From positions 1,361,007-1,425,006 of the forward strand of contig JAHBXC010000001.1 in NCBI GenBank assembly GCA_019636675.1: DNA of 64,000 nucleotides. Direction: 5' to 3'. A program made the position numbers and the translations under genes. This DNA comes from Phycisphaeraceae bacterium (GTDB lineage Bacteria; Planctomycetota; Phycisphaerae; Phycisphaerales; UBA1924). The notes under the pieces are model-generated. The model worked only from the letters and a program-made list of their open reading frames with translations, made no database searches and had not been told where the DNA came from. Below are positions 25,541-34,764 of the stretch, in pieces; within the stretch, counting starts at the first letter, position 1, and every line of letters begins with the position of its first letter.

Positions 25541-28500
25541 TCAGGGAGTCGAGACGAAGTTGGTCGGGGTGAAGACGAGGACGCCCTCGTTGGTCCCGAT
25601 GGAAGAGAGATCGTTGAACTCGGTGAAGCCGTTAGCCCAGATACGAACGCCGTTGGCGTCGTTCATGGTGATGTTGATCGTGCCGCCGAAGCCGGTGGAA
25701 GCCGAAGTCGGGGTGATCGGGGCGTTGCGGAGGTTGGCGAGCAGGTTCCAGCCGCCGTTGGTGTTGTTGGTCACGACCGACAGGTTCTGGCCGCTGGTGA
25801 AGCGGGGCCCGAAGGTGTACCAGGTGCGACCGTTGAGGTTACCGGCCTCGACGGCGTAGGCGTAGCCGCTGGCGACGCGGTTGAGGAGGCAGATGTCGCC
25901 GCAGTACACGCCGCGGTTATCGATCGCCAGAGCGGTGCTGATGCTGAGCAGCTCGGGGGTGCAGCCGCCGTTGAGGACCACGAACGCGCCGCGGGCGTCG
26001 GTGCCCGTGGGGAAGGTGGCGGTGGTGGTGACCGGGGTGTTGCCGGAGGAGACGCGGTTGGGGAGGTTGCCGGCAGCGCCGAAGTCGCCCTGGTTGGTCA
26101 GGACGGGGAGGATCGCCCAGTCGCCGAACTCGTAGTCGTCGAGGTCCATGCGAGTGATCTGGCCACGGTTGATGTTGAAGGTGCGCGGGGTGGCGTTGGC
26201 GCCCGTGCGGTTGATGTCGCTGGTGAAGGTGAGGCGGTTGGCGACGAAGTTGTTGGCGAGGAAGCAGTCAGCGCCGGGGGCGAAGAAGTCCTCGGGCTCG
26301 ACCACGATCACGACGGGGCGACCGTTGTAGGACTTGGCGCCGCGGGTGTGGAGGGTGTAGGGGCGGGCGCCGATCTCAGCGGGCTGGCCGGCGAGGACCG
26401 GGGAGGTCACGACGGTCGAGCCGATGCTGGTGAAGCCACCGGGGTAGGTCACGCGGCCGTTGGTGATGCCGGGGCCCGTGAAGGTGAAGCGACCGGGGCA
26501 GGTCGGGTCGGTGCGGAAAGTGACCTGGATCGGACGGATGACGGCGGGAACGCCGAGGTTGTTGAGCTCCTGGTAGACCAGAGTCTCGACGTCCTGGCCG
26601 TTCTGCTCGAGGATCACCGTGGCGGTGATGTCGAGCTCGGGCTTGCGGTTGAGGATGCCCATGGGCTCAACGGAGCCGATGCCGGACCCGAGGAGCTGGG
26701 GGTGGAAGTAGCGGACCTCGCCGTTGGCGACGCCGTCGAGCTGGAGGGTGTGGACGACGCCCTTGTAGACGAAGGACGCGGTGCCGACGCCCGAGTTGGC
26801 GTTCCAGATGTACGCGGTGACGGTCGAGCCGAGCGCGTTGCGACCATTGAGGTTCAGCGAACCGACGATGGTCATGGTGAGGGGGTTGCCGTCACGGTTG
26901 TCGTTCACGCCCTCGACGACCGGGGGACGCAGAACGCTGACGTAGATCGACGCGCTGGCGATTTCGAGCTCGCCGTTGTCGGTCGGGGTGACGAGGAACG
27001 AAGCGGCCGGGGACGACTGATCGTTCGTGTCGACGTACTGGACGTAGAAGTCCTCCTGCGGGAACGGCATGCCGTCCATGAGGAAGAGGGTCACGGTGTA
27101 GCAGCCGTCGGAATCGGGCTCGTCGGAGATCTCGATGTCCTCGAGCAGGTTGCCGAGGGTGAGGGACTCGCCGTTGTCGGTGCCGAAGTCGTCGCCGCGG
27201 ATGTAGAAGCGATCCGCGAGAGCGGTCAGGGTGCCGCCAGAGCTGAGCTCGACGGGACCGGTGACCTTGAGGAGGATCTCGATGACCTTGTCGTTCGCGT
27301 CATCGACGAGCGCGACGCCGTCGGGCTTGAAGCCCGCGGCGGGCGGGGTGATGAGGACCATCTTGGTCTTCGCGATGTTGGGGTCAACGCGATTGCCGGC
27401 GTTGTCCGTGATCGGGAAGCCGGGGTTGAAGACCGACAGCAGGTAGCCGGGGTCGAGCGCGAAGTCGCTGTCGAGACCGAAGACGTCTTCGATGCCGATG
27501 ATGTTGTTGTTGACGAAGTCGATGTCAGCGCCGCTGAGGTTCACGCGACGACCGACCGAGGTGTTCTCCATGATGAAGAAGTAGGACTCGGCCTCGCCGG
27601 TGTTCGGGAACGCCAGGTTGACGTCCTCGCTGAAGCCGGCGGAGATCTCGTCGCCGACGACGTTGGCGGCCATGAGGGCCGGGGCAGCGCCGTCCTGGAC
27701 GGTCACGAAGCCACCGGTGAGCTCGTTGGCCATGTTGAACGTGCCGAGCGCGACGGCGCCGCGGCCGTTGGCGTCGGAGACCGCGCCGCGACGGTGCGCG
27801 AAGATGTAGCCCTCGTCACCGGTGCCGGTGAGGATGCTGGTGGAGCCGTCGTTGGCCGTGCCGTCGACGGGGACCGCCGGGGCGTTGGCGCGGGCGGTGT
27901 CGTTGCTCGCGAACGAGGTGCGAAGCGCGAGCGACGAGGGGGTCAGGCGACGATCGTTGACCGTCGCGGTGGTGACGATGTCGATCGTGGGGATCGACAG
28001 GCCGGCACCCAGGCCGGTGGTGAGGTCAGAGATGGTCTCGCCGCTGCGATAGCCGAAGAAGGAGAACGAGCCGGTGTTGGCGTTGGTCTGGACCGTCTCG
28101 TCGAAGATCACGTCGAGAGAGTCGACGAACTCGCAGAAGTCCCCGGTGTCGCCGGCGCGGGTCAGGAACCCGATCGCGAAGGGACGGGCGCGGTCGCCCA
28201 GGGTGCTGCTGGAGTCGGGGTCGAGCGCGCCGCCGATGGCGTTGGTGGCGACGTTGCCGACGAAGCCGTCGACCATGCGGACGGTGATCGCCGAGCGGGT
28301 CGCGCGGTTGTTGATGTCGTCCTGGCCGTCGTCGGACCAGGTGCCGTCGCTGTTGATCGCGTCGTCGCCGTCGGCCAGCGTGAAGCGAGCGAACAGGCGG
28401 GTCGCGGCGACGTCGATGACGTTGTCGCCGGTGGTGCCGTCGAGGTTGGCGTCGTCGATGCCCAGAACCTGCGCGTTGGAGGGCAGGGTGTTCTGGACAA

Positions 28501-29830
28501 GGTTGCTGGTCGCGATGACCTGGCCGGCCGCGTTGACCAGTTCGAACTGGTTGTTGTCGCCGACGCTGGTGACGGCGTCGGAGAAGTTCAGAGCGGTCCA
28601 GATCTCCGTGCCGCCGTTGCCGAAGCCGGTCTGGCCGGTGCCCTGGAGGAGCTCGGTCACGCCGAAGGTGATCGGCGCGGGGAGGCTCATGGGCTGGAAG
28701 ATCGCGGTGCTGCCGTTGGCGAACTCACCGGCGAACGAGAAGACCTGGCCGCCCGTGCCGCCGGCGGTGAAGCCGATGGTGGACGCGCGGATCAGGGTGA
28801 TGTCGCCCGCGTCGGCGGCGGTCGCGTTGAGGGCGATCTCGATGACCTCGTTGGTGTCGCCGCTGATGGCGAAGCCAGCGATGCTGTTCGCGACGTTCAG
28901 GTTGTTCGCGAGGAAGTCGGTGAGCAGGACGGCCGGGCCGGCGCCGTTCAGACGGACGCGGAAGTCCGCGCCGGTGAGGGCGCCCGGGTCGGTCATCATC
29001 GGGTTGAGCGCGTTGTCGTCGACGAGCTGCTCGGAGGCAACCACGACGATCGTGTCAACCTGCGCGTTCATCATGGGACCGACCGAGGCGGCCGCGATCG
29101 GGCGGACCAGCTCGGGGCCGTTGCGGACGCAGATGTACTCGGTCGCGACGCGGTCGGCGCCGTTGACGAACACGACGATCGCCAGCTCGAAGTTGCCGGC
29201 GGCGCCGGGGTTGAGCAGGGCGGCAGGACCGGCGTCCGGCGTTGCGGCGAGAATATCGGCCGGGAGAATCGGGACGCCGACGTTCAGGAGGTTGTCGTCG
29301 AGGTCGCCGGCGTTGAGACCGAACGCGGCGTTGTCGAAGTCGTAACGAACGAACTGCGACGCGGCGTTGCCGACGAAGGCGTCGAGCTGGCCGAGGGTCG
29401 TGATGTTCTGCGCGTCGGCCTGATTCAGGAAGAGGATGAACGAGTCAGCCACCACCGCGTTGAAGTTCAGGTTGGCCTGAAGCAGGATGGTGTTGTTCAC
29501 GTTGGTGTCGAAGAACGAGATGAACGCGCGCGAGCGGTTGCGCACGCCGACGGTCGGGTCAGACGAGTCCTCGACGGTCAGCGCGTTGTTGTTCAGGTTC
29601 GCCGCGAGGTTGTACGGGACGTTGAGGTCCACGATCTGACGCGGGAAGCCGAGGGTGGCGACGCGATCGTCCGCCAGACCGGGGATGGACGCGCTGGAGG
29701 GACCAGCGTTCAGGACGCTGAGGGGCACGTCGGCCGCGAAAGCCGCGCCGGCCGCGAGGAAGAGAGCGGTAGCGGACATCGCCACGCTCTTCCCGAAGGT
29801 ACGAGTTCGATTATTCATGAGACGCCTCAT
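25541..29830 (-). CDS. Large exported Asn/Asp-rich protein with Ig-like (SbsA-type) segments, S-layer candidate
   Basis: 1429 residues from ATG at 29830 (AAGGA 9 bases before), or 1425 from a second ATG at 29818 (GAGG 6 bases before). A Sec signal peptide ends at AFAAD (about residue 34). The mature protein is acidic, rich in Asn, Asp, Thr, Val and Ala, poor in Lys, and has very few Cys until the C-terminal quarter. Several stretches resemble bacterial Ig-like/SbsA domains, such as 'DTIVVVASEQLVDDNAL', 'SLDVIFDETVQTNANTGSFS' and 'GDEISAGFSEDVNLAF', each followed by Asp/Asn-rich turns that could bind calcium. No SLH, PEP-CTERM or dockerin motif is present. Size, composition, monocistronic layout and the strong terminator suggest an abundant surface or S-layer protein; this is inference. 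Confidence 0.75.
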   Translation of the reverse strand: MRRLMNNRTRTFGKSVAMSATALFLAAGAAFAADVPLSVLNAGPSSASIPGLADDRVATLGFPRQIVDLNVPYNLAANLNNNALTVEDSSDPTVGVRNRSRAFISFFDTNVNNTILLQANLNFNAVVADSFILFLNQADAQNITTLGQLDAFVGNAASQFVRYDFDNAAFGLNAGDLDDNLLNVGVPILPADILAATPDAGPAALLNPGAAGNFELAIVVFVNGADRVATEYICVRNGPELVRPIAAASVGPMMNAQVDTIVVVASEQLVDDNALNPMMTDPGALTGADFRVRLNGAGPAVLLTDFLANNLNVANSIAGFAISGDTNEVIEIALNATAADAGDITLIRASTIGFTAGGTGGQVFSFAGEFANGSTAIFQPMSLPAPITFGVTELLQGTGQTGFGNGGTEIWTALNFSDAVTSVGDNNQFELVNAAGQVIATSNLVQNTLPSNAQVLGIDDANLDGTTGDNVIDVAATRLFARFTLADGDDAINSDGTWSDDGQDDINNRATRSAITVRMVDGFVGNVATNAIGGALDPDSSSTLGDRARPFAIGFLTRAGDTGDFCEFVDSLDVIFDETVQTNANTGSFSFFGYRSGETISDLTTGLGAGLSIPTIDIVTTATVNDRRLTPSSLALRTSFASNDTARANAPAVPVDGTANDGSTSILTGTGDEGYIFAHRRGAVSDANGRGAVALGTFNMANELTGGFVTVQDGAAPALMAANVVGDEISAGFSEDVNLAFPNTGEAESYFFIMENTSVGRRVNLSGADIDFVNNNIIGIEDVFGLDSDFALDPGYLLSVFNPGFPITDNAGNRVDPNIAKTKMVLITPPAAGFKPDGVALVDDANDKVIEILLKVTGPVELSSGGTLTALADRFYIRGDDFGTDNGESLTLGNLLEDIEISDEPDSDGCYTVTLFLMDGMPFPQEDFYVQYVDTNDQSSPAASFLVTPTDNGELEIASASIYVSVLRPPVVEGVNDNRDGNPLTMTIVGSLNLNGRNALGSTVTAYIWNANSGVGTASFVYKGVVHTLQLDGVANGEVRYFHPQLLGSGIGSVEPMGILNRKPELDITATVILEQNGQDVETLVYQELNNLGVPAVIRPIQVTFRTDPTCPGRFTFTGPGITNGRVTYPGGFTSIGSTVVTSPVLAGQPAEIGARPYTLHTRGAKSYNGRPVVIVVEPEDFFAPGADCFLANNFVANRLTFTSDINRTGANATPRTFNINRGQITRMDLDDYEFGDWAILPVLTNQGDFGAAGNLPNRVSSGNTPVTTTATFPTGTDARGAFVVLNGGCTPELLSISTALAIDNRGVYCGDICLLNRVASGYAYAVEAGNLNGRTWYTFGPRFTSGQNLSVVTNNTNGGWNLLANLRNAPITPTSASTGFGGTINITMNDANGVRIWANGFTEFNDLSSIGTNEGVLVFTPTNFVSTP

Positions 29831-30220
29831 TCGGTGGTTTCCTTTCTTCTACTTCGAAACGAAAGGATCACGCTGCTCGGTATGGATCCAGTGCCCGAAT
29901 CGGGGTTTCCTTCCCGACGCGTGCACACACGTGTCAAACGGTGATGGGCTCTGCGGCCATGTCGATGAACGCTCGACCGACTCGCCCTTGTCTGCTGTTC
30001 CGAGTTCTCCTCACTGCCAAGTGCCTGACTTCCCTGGCCCGGCCCCCACACTCGGGCCTGTCGGCTTCCCTTCACATTTCCGCGTCGCCGGTTTCCGGAC
30101 CTTTCAAACCGAGAGGCCCGAAGACCTTCCGGACTGGCCGGTTACCGGCTACACAACAACACGGGGCCCCGGCAGAGCGGGGAACTATCGGCCTCTCCTT
30201 CGTCAAACGCAAGGGAGTGC
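29831..30220. other. 390-base intergenic region upstream of the large surface protein
   Basis: No convincing gene is seen. On the minus strand TTGACA occurs at 29937-29932 as a possible -35, but no -10 match follows at 16-18 bases. Two related dyads, GCCGGTTTCCGG (30087-30098) and GCCGGTTACCGGC (30137-30149), start exactly 50 bp apart. TTCCGGAC occurs twice (30093-30100 and 30127-30134). An ACACGTGT palindrome lies at 29927-29934. The region probably holds the promoter and a long leader of the surface-protein gene. Confidence 0.5.
30087..30149. promoter_or_regulatory. Pair of related operator-like dyads
   Basis: GCCGGT-T-ACCGGC (30137-30149) is a perfect 6-bp-arm dyad. A related copy, GCCGGTTTCCGG (30087-30098), starts exactly 50 bp away, about five helical turns. 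They lie between the LuxR-type regulator gene and the large surface-protein gene, about 260-320 bases upstream of the latter. Confidence 0.4.
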
Positions 30221-30814
30221 CTACAAACTTCCCGCCATTGTCGCTGACTCCGCCCGACTGTCATCATCGGCAGCGATGATTTTCGGCCTGGCAAGCCCTG
30301 GGCGGGTCGGGGTTCCGTTCGGGGACGCCTCGCCCTCGCGACCGGGTGCCGCTCGCGCGAAACCCGGCGCCGGCTTCGGCTCCGCCATCCTCGTCGCCAG
30401 CCCGTTCACGGGCTGAGGGCGAGGGGGCGCGATCCGCCCGACCCGGTACGAGTCCAGGAGACGCCCCACCATCAGGCGGACGACATCCCCCTTCCCCTTG
30501 GTCCCCAGCTTCTGGTTGATCCGCATCAGGTGGGTCCGCAGCGTCGGCAGCGCGATGTACATCCGCTCCGCGATCGCCTCGTTCGAGCCGCCGTCGCAGA
30601 TCGCCAGCGCGACCTCTCGCTCTCGGTCGGTCAGCGCGTCGAGCTCTTCGCTCAACGCGCGCCGCTCCTCGGGTGTCAACCGGAGTGACCAGCACTCGCC
30701 CGCTTCACGCGTGCCGGCGCTCTCGCTCCGGGCCGCGTTCCGCTGAGTCAGCGCGGCCGCCGTCGAGCCCGGGGTTGTCCCCCGCGCTGTGGCGCGTCCT
30801 ACTGCTCGGGTCAT
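30221..30814 (-). CDS. Solo LuxR-type (GerE HTH) transcriptional regulator
   Basis: 197 residues. The ATG at 30814 has GGGGAG 11 bases upstream; longer frames upstream lack a ribosome site. Residues 1-60 are Ala/Arg/Thr-rich and show no receiver or ligand domain. A GerE-type helix-turn-helix spans about 61-120: 'LTDREREVALAICDGGSNEA' followed by 'IAERMYIALPTLRTHLMRIN', with the conserved Glu-Arg-Glu and Thr-x3-His-Leu recognition helix. A Pro/Arg-rich disordered tail of about 70 residues follows. The lack of a sensor domain means the signal is unknown. Its stop lies 390 bases upstream of the large surface-protein gene and both face the same way, so regulation of that gene is plausible but unproven. 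Confidence 0.78.
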   Translation of the reverse strand: MTRAVGRATARGTTPGSTAAALTQRNAARSESAGTREAGECWSLRLTPEERRALSEELDALTDREREVALAICDGGSNEAIAERMYIALPTLRTHLMRINQKLGTKGKGDVVRLMVGRLLDSYRVGRIAPPRPQPVNGLATRMAEPKPAPGFARAAPGREGEASPNGTPTRPGLARPKIIAADDDSRAESATMAGSL

Positions 30815-31006
30815 GTGCGTCGTATCTCCCCTAATGCCGTGGCCCCTTGCTGGCCACGGGTTACAAGGTACGACGCTCTTTCCGCGCACGCAAGCCCTTT
30901 GGTTCCAATCTCGCGCAGATTCAGCGTCATCGATGACGAGGGTACACACACCCCCCGCACCCGGACAACCCCACAAAAACCCCGCCGCCTTCTCACAAAC
31001 CCCGAA

Positions 31007-32533
31007 TCACCCCACCACGACCTCCGGACGCGACGCGTCGGGCCAGTCCAGATGAAAATGCTTTCCTCTCGGCTCGTCCACCCGCTCATAGGTGTGCGCG
31101 CCGAAATAGTCCCGCTGCGCCTGCAGCAGACTAGCCGGCAGGCGGTCCGCCCGGTACCCGTCGAAGTACGCCAGCGCCGAACTCAGCGTGGGCGTCGGGA
31201 CGCCCAGCGTCGCCGCACGCGCCACCGTCCGCCTCCACCCCGCCTGCGCCTTCGACACCATCGCGCCGATCTCCGGGTCCAGCAGCAGGTTAGGCAGGTC
31301 CTCTCGACGCTCGTACGCCGCCATGATCCGGCTCAGGAGCCGCGCACGGATGATGCACCCCCCTCGCCAGATCTTCGCGATCCGATCCATGCGCGGCGCC
31401 CAGCCCTGCTCGCGACCCGCCGCCGCGATCAGCGCAAACCCCTGCGCGTACGCCACGATCTTCGCGCACAGCAGCGCGTCGTGCGCATCGCTCACGACCC
31501 GCGCCCGGTCGCCGTGCTCCATGTGATCCGCGCTCGGACCGGCGATCATCGCGCTCGCGGCGCGGCGCTCGTCCACCATCGAACTCACCGTTCGCGCGAA
31601 CACCGCTTCCGCGATCGTGGGCGCCGCCGCCCCCAGGTCCAGGGCCGAGATCGCCGTCCACTTGCCCGTGCCCTTCTGACCCGCCGCATCCAGCACCACA
31701 TCCACGAAGGGCTTGCCGGTGCGCGCGTCTTTCTGCTGCAGGATGTCCGCCGTGATCTCGGTCAGGAAACTCTCGAGTTCGCCCCGGTTCCACTCCGCGA
31801 AGATCCCCGACAACTCCCCCGGCTCGAGCATCGCGCCGCGCCGCAGCAGGTCGTACGCCTCGCAGATGGTCTGCATGTCGGCGTACTCGATGCCGTTGTG
31901 CACCATCTTCACATAGTGCCCCGCCCCGCCCGGCCCGACATGCGCCGCGCACGGCGTGCCGCCCGCCACCGGCTTCCCGGGCGCCGCGCCCTTCATCTCG
32001 CGCCCGTTCGCGTCGACCTTCGCGGAAATGCCTTCCCAGATAGGCCGGATCGCCTCCCACGCCTGCGCGTCGCCCCCCGCCATCAGACTGGGCCCGAACC
32101 GCGCGCCGAGTTCCCCGCCCGACACGCCGCTGCCCACGAAGAGCAGGCCCCTCGCCTTCAGGTCGCGCTCGCGCCGGTTGGTGTCCTCCCAGTGCGCGTT
32201 GCCGCCGTCGATGATCACATCCCCGGGCTCGAGCAGGTCCTTCACCTGATCGATCGTCCAGTCCGTCGCCTCGCCCGCCTTGACGAGCATCGCTACGACC
32301 CGCGGCCTCTTCAGCAACCTCACAAAGTGACGCGCGTCCTTCGCCGCCGTCGCGCCCCCCGGGCTGGACGCCGCCTCGATAGCGAACTCCTCCGCGACGC
32401 TCTGGGTCCTGTTCCACGCGGCCACGCGGAACCCGTGGTCCGCCATGTTCAGGGCCAGGTTCTTGCCCATGACCGCCAGACCCATCATCCCGACATGACA
32501 GGTGGCCGTGTCGTCGCCGCCGTGCTGCGTCAT
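31007..32533 (-). CDS. gnd: 6-phosphogluconate dehydrogenase, decarboxylating
   Basis: 508 residues, slightly longer than the usual 470-490. The NADP-binding N-terminus has GMMGLAVMGKNLALNMADHG (GxAxMGxNLAxN fingerprint). The catalytic region has 'FVGSGVSGGELGARFGPSLM', the 'HNGIEYADMQ' segment with the conserved Asn-Gly, and Lys in 'GPGGAGHYVKMVHNG'. The C-terminal domain includes 'GCIIRARLL' and ends 'GKHFHLDWPD', equivalent to the family's FHTxW end. It converts 6-phosphogluconate to ribulose-5-phosphate with CO2 and NADPH in the oxidative pentose phosphate pathway. It is a single gene, divergent from the tRNA. The 192 bases between its stop and the LuxR gene start contain no strong hairpin. 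Confidence 0.95.
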   Translation of the reverse strand: MTQHGGDDTATCHVGMMGLAVMGKNLALNMADHGFRVAAWNRTQSVAEEFAIEAASSPGGATAAKDARHFVRLLKRPRVVAMLVKAGEATDWTIDQVKDLLEPGDVIIDGGNAHWEDTNRRERDLKARGLLFVGSGVSGGELGARFGPSLMAGGDAQAWEAIRPIWEGISAKVDANGREMKGAAPGKPVAGGTPCAAHVGPGGAGHYVKMVHNGIEYADMQTICEAYDLLRRGAMLEPGELSGIFAEWNRGELESFLTEITADILQQKDARTGKPFVDVVLDAAGQKGTGKWTAISALDLGAAAPTIAEAVFARTVSSMVDERRAASAMIAGPSADHMEHGDRARVVSDAHDALLCAKIVAYAQGFALIAAAGREQGWAPRMDRIAKIWRGGCIIRARLLSRIMAAYERREDLPNLLLDPEIGAMVSKAQAGWRRTVARAATLGVPTPTLSSALAYFDGYRADRLPASLLQAQRDYFGAHTYERVDEPRGKHFHLDWPDASRPEVVVG

Positions 32534-32615
32534 CCGTGCGCTCCGCGAGTGAGAACCGTCGCCCGTGGGGGCGTGAGAGAGTGGCCGCCGCCCTCGGCGG
32601 GCGTGCAAGCCACGC

Positions 32616-32621
32616 TATCAT
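32616..32621 (+). promoter_or_regulatory. Candidate -10 element of tRNA-Ala
   Basis: TATCAT lies 35 bases upstream of the mature tRNA 5' end. No convincing -35 is seen at the expected distance. Confidence 0.3.
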
Positions 32622-32655
32622 CGGTCACCCCGGCGAGCGACCCGCACGCCGAAAA

Positions 32656-32728
32656 GGGGCGGTAGCTCAATTGGGAGAGCACTAGCTTTGCAAGCTAGGG
32701 GTTGCCGGTTCGACCCCGGTCCGCTCCA
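32656..32728 (+). tRNA. tRNA-Ala (anticodon TGC)
   Basis: 73 nucleotides with full cloverleaf. The acceptor stem is GGGGCGG/CCGCTCC and includes the G3:U70 wobble pair that identifies alanine tRNAs. The D-stem is GCTC/GAGC, the anticodon stem CTAGC/GCTAG encloses TTTGCAA (anticodon TGC), the T-loop is TTCGACC, and the discriminator base is A. The 3' CCA is not encoded. Confidence 0.97.
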
Positions 32729-32787
32729 TTCCATCAACCGGTCCACGAGGCCGCCCCCCGGGCCTCCGGGCGCCCCGGGCCAGGCGC

Positions 32788-33858
32788 TCAAGCGGGGTTC
32801 GCCCCGAACACCCGGATATGTCTCGGGCGGATGTACACCGTGCTGCCCGCGGCGATGCCCATGCTGGCGAACCGATCCTGAGAAAGCTCCGCGATCAGGG
32901 TCTGGCCCTGCGAGGTGAGCACCTCCACCCGCACGCTCGCCCCGGCCGAGTGCACGCGCTGCACCGTCGCCGACATCGCCGCCACCCCGTTGGTCTTGGT
33001 GTCGATGGTCACATCGTGGGGCCGCACGAACACGCGAGCGTCCCCAGCCACCTGCTGCTGGAAGTGCGGGTACGGCGCGTCGAGCGAGCCGAATCGCACC
33101 CGCCCGCCGCCCACCTCGGCGTGGAAGGTGTTCACCTCGCCCAGGAACTGCATCACGAACTCGGTGCTTGGATGGTGGAAGACATCGTCGGGCGTGCCGA
33201 CCTGCTCGATGCGCCCCTTGTTCATCACGACGACCTCGTCGGCGACCTCGAGCGCCTCGTCCTGGTCGTGGGTCACAAAGACGCTGGTGATGCCGATGTC
33301 GTCGTGCAGGCGCCGGAGCCACGAGCGCAGTTCCTTGCGCACCTTCGCGTCGAGTGCTCCGAAGGGCTCGTCCAGCAGCAACACGCGCGGCTGCACGGCC
33401 AGCGCCCGGGCCAGCGCCACGCGCTGGCGCTGCCCGCCCGACAGCTGGTGCGGGTACCGCCCCGCCAGACCTTCGAGTTGCACCAGCCGCAGCAGCTCGT
33501 GCACGCGCGCGCGGATCTCCTCCTTCGAAGGCCGCTCGGCGCGCCGCTTGACGCGCATGCCGAACGCGACGTTCCCGAACACCGTCATGTGCCGGAACAG
33601 CGCGTAGTGCTGGAATACGAACCCCACGCGCCGGTGGCGCACATGCGTGCCCACCACATCCTCCTCGTGGAAGAGGATCTTCCCGCTGCCGCGATCGGCC
33701 TGCTCGAGCCCCGCCATGATGCGCAGGAGCGTCGTCTTGCCCGAGCCCGATGGGCCCAGCAGCGCGACGAGCTTTCCGGCCGGCACGACAAGACTGACAT
33801 CGTCGAGCGCCTTGAACGATCCGAAGGTCTTGCTCACATGACGGACTTCGATGCTCAT
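32788..33858 (-). CDS. cysA: Sulfate/thiosulfate ABC transporter ATPase
   Basis: 356 residues from ATG at 33858, overlapping the cysW stop by 4 bases. The ABC domain has Walker [10 protein letters not shown], the Q-loop '[20 protein letters not shown]', signature [15 protein letters not shown] and Walker B '[12 protein letters not shown]', then the H-loop '[19 protein letters not shown]'. The C-terminal 110 residues form the TOBE-like regulatory part ('[16 protein letters not shown]') seen in CysA. It supplies ATP hydrolysis for sulfate import with CysT, CysW and the binding protein encoded upstream. It is the last gene of the six-gene sulfur operon. Confidence 0.95.
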   Translation of the reverse strand: MSIEVRHVSKTFGSFKALDDVSLVVPAGKLVALLGPSGSGKTTLLRIMAGLEQADRGSGKILFHEEDVVGTHVRHRRVGFVFQHYALFRHMTVFGNVAFGMRVKRRAERPSKEEIRARVHELLRLVQLEGLAGRYPHQLSGGQRQRVALARALAVQPRVLLLDEPFGALDAKVRKELRSWLRRLHDDIGITSVFVTHDQDEALEVADEVVVMNKGRIEQVGTPDDVFHHPSTEFVMQFLGEVNTFHAEVGGGRVRFGSLDAPYPHFQQQVAGDARVFVRPHDVTIDTKTNGVAAMSATVQRVHSAGASVRVEVLTSQGQTLIAELSQDRFASMGIAAGSTVYIRPRHIRVFGANPA

Positions 33859-34754
33859 GACTGGTTCTTCTCCGCCTCGCGGAGCGCGATCGCGTGCTCG
33901 CGCGCCCCCCTCCACTCGATGAGACTCTTGACGATCAGGGTGATCAACGCCAGAAACGCCAGCAGCGACGCGACCGCGAACGACGCGGTGAACTGGTAGT
34001 CGTTGTACAGAACCTCGATGTGCAGCGGCATCGTGTTGGTCAGCCCCCTGATGTGGCCCGACACGACGGACACCGCGCCGAACTCGCCCATCGCCCGCGC
34101 GTTGCACAGGATGACGCCGTAGAGCAGCCCCCACTTGATGTTGGGCAGCGTGACGCGCCAGAACATCTGCCACCCGTTCGCGCCCAGGGTCAGCGCCGAG
34201 AGTTCTTCCTCGGTCCCCTGCGCCTGCATGAGGGGGATCAGCTCTCGCGCCACGAACGGGAAGGTCACGAACACCGTCGCGAGCACGATCCCGGGCGTCG
34301 CGAAGATGATCCGGTAGTCGTTCTCGATCAACCAGGGGCCGAACCACCCGCGCGCACCGAACAGCAGCACGAAGATCAGCCCCGCGATGATCGGGGAGAC
34401 CGCGAAGGGCAGGTCGATGAGCGTGGTCAGCAGGTTCTTGCCCCGGAACTCGAACTTGGCGATCGCCCACGCGGCGCACACACCGAACACCGTGTTCAGC
34501 GGCACGGCGATCGCCGCCGTGATCAGCGTCAGCCGGATCGCCGACCTCGCGTCGGGCTCGGTCAGCGCCGCGAAGTAGGTCCGGACGCCCTCGCCGAACG
34601 CGTAGGTGAACACCAGGACCAGCGGCAGGAAGAGGAAGAGCCCGAGGAACCCAAGCGCGATCGCGATGAGCGACCATCGCACCCACGCCGGTTCGCCACG
34701 ACCGCTGCCGTGGGTGTCCGCGCGTCCGACCCGTATTGACACAGCACCGGCCAT
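33855..34754 (-). CDS. cysW: Sulfate ABC transporter permease CysW
   Basis: 299 residues with six predicted membrane helices, the first at about 28-50. The permease EAA-like loop is '[29 protein letters not shown]' (about 180-208), and '[15 protein letters not shown]' near 220 is typical of CysW. '[22 protein letters not shown]' and '[20 protein letters not shown]' are conserved family segments. It forms the translocation pore with CysT. It starts 10 bases after the cysT stop. Confidence 0.94.
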   Translation of the reverse strand: MAGAVSIRVGRADTHGSGRGEPAWVRWSLIAIALGFLGLFLFLPLVLVFTYAFGEGVRTYFAALTEPDARSAIRLTLITAAIAVPLNTVFGVCAAWAIAKFEFRGKNLLTTLIDLPFAVSPIIAGLIFVLLFGARGWFGPWLIENDYRIIFATPGIVLATVFVTFPFVARELIPLMQAQGTEEELSALTLGANGWQMFWRVTLPNIKWGLLYGVILCNARAMGEFGAVSVVSGHIRGLTNTMPLHIEVLYNDYQFTASFAVASLLAFLALITLIVKSLIEWRGAREHAIALREAEKNQS

Positions 34755-34764
34755 GCGAGTCTCC

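Noticed and set aside
29932..29937. TTGACA on the minus strand as the promoter of the large surface-protein gene
   Set aside because: The -35 hexamer is perfect but nothing resembling a -10 lies 16-18 bases downstream, so a promoter could not be called.
25361..29944. Plus-strand open frame of over 1500 codons opposite the large surface-protein gene
   Set aside because: It mirrors a gene with a signal peptide, ribosome site and terminator. Its translation is Val/Gly/Asp/Arg-rich without any domain, as expected for an antisense frame at this GC content.
29941..30279. Possible 112-residue plus-strand gene in the intergenic region before the surface-protein gene
   Set aside because: No ribosome site, no recognisable domain, and composition typical of non-coding sequence here.
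32729..32787. Hairpin GAGGCC/GGCCTC after tRNA-Ala as a terminator
   Set aside because: Only a 6-bp stem with a GC-rich loop and no T run; could not be supported as a terminator for the tRNA or cysA.
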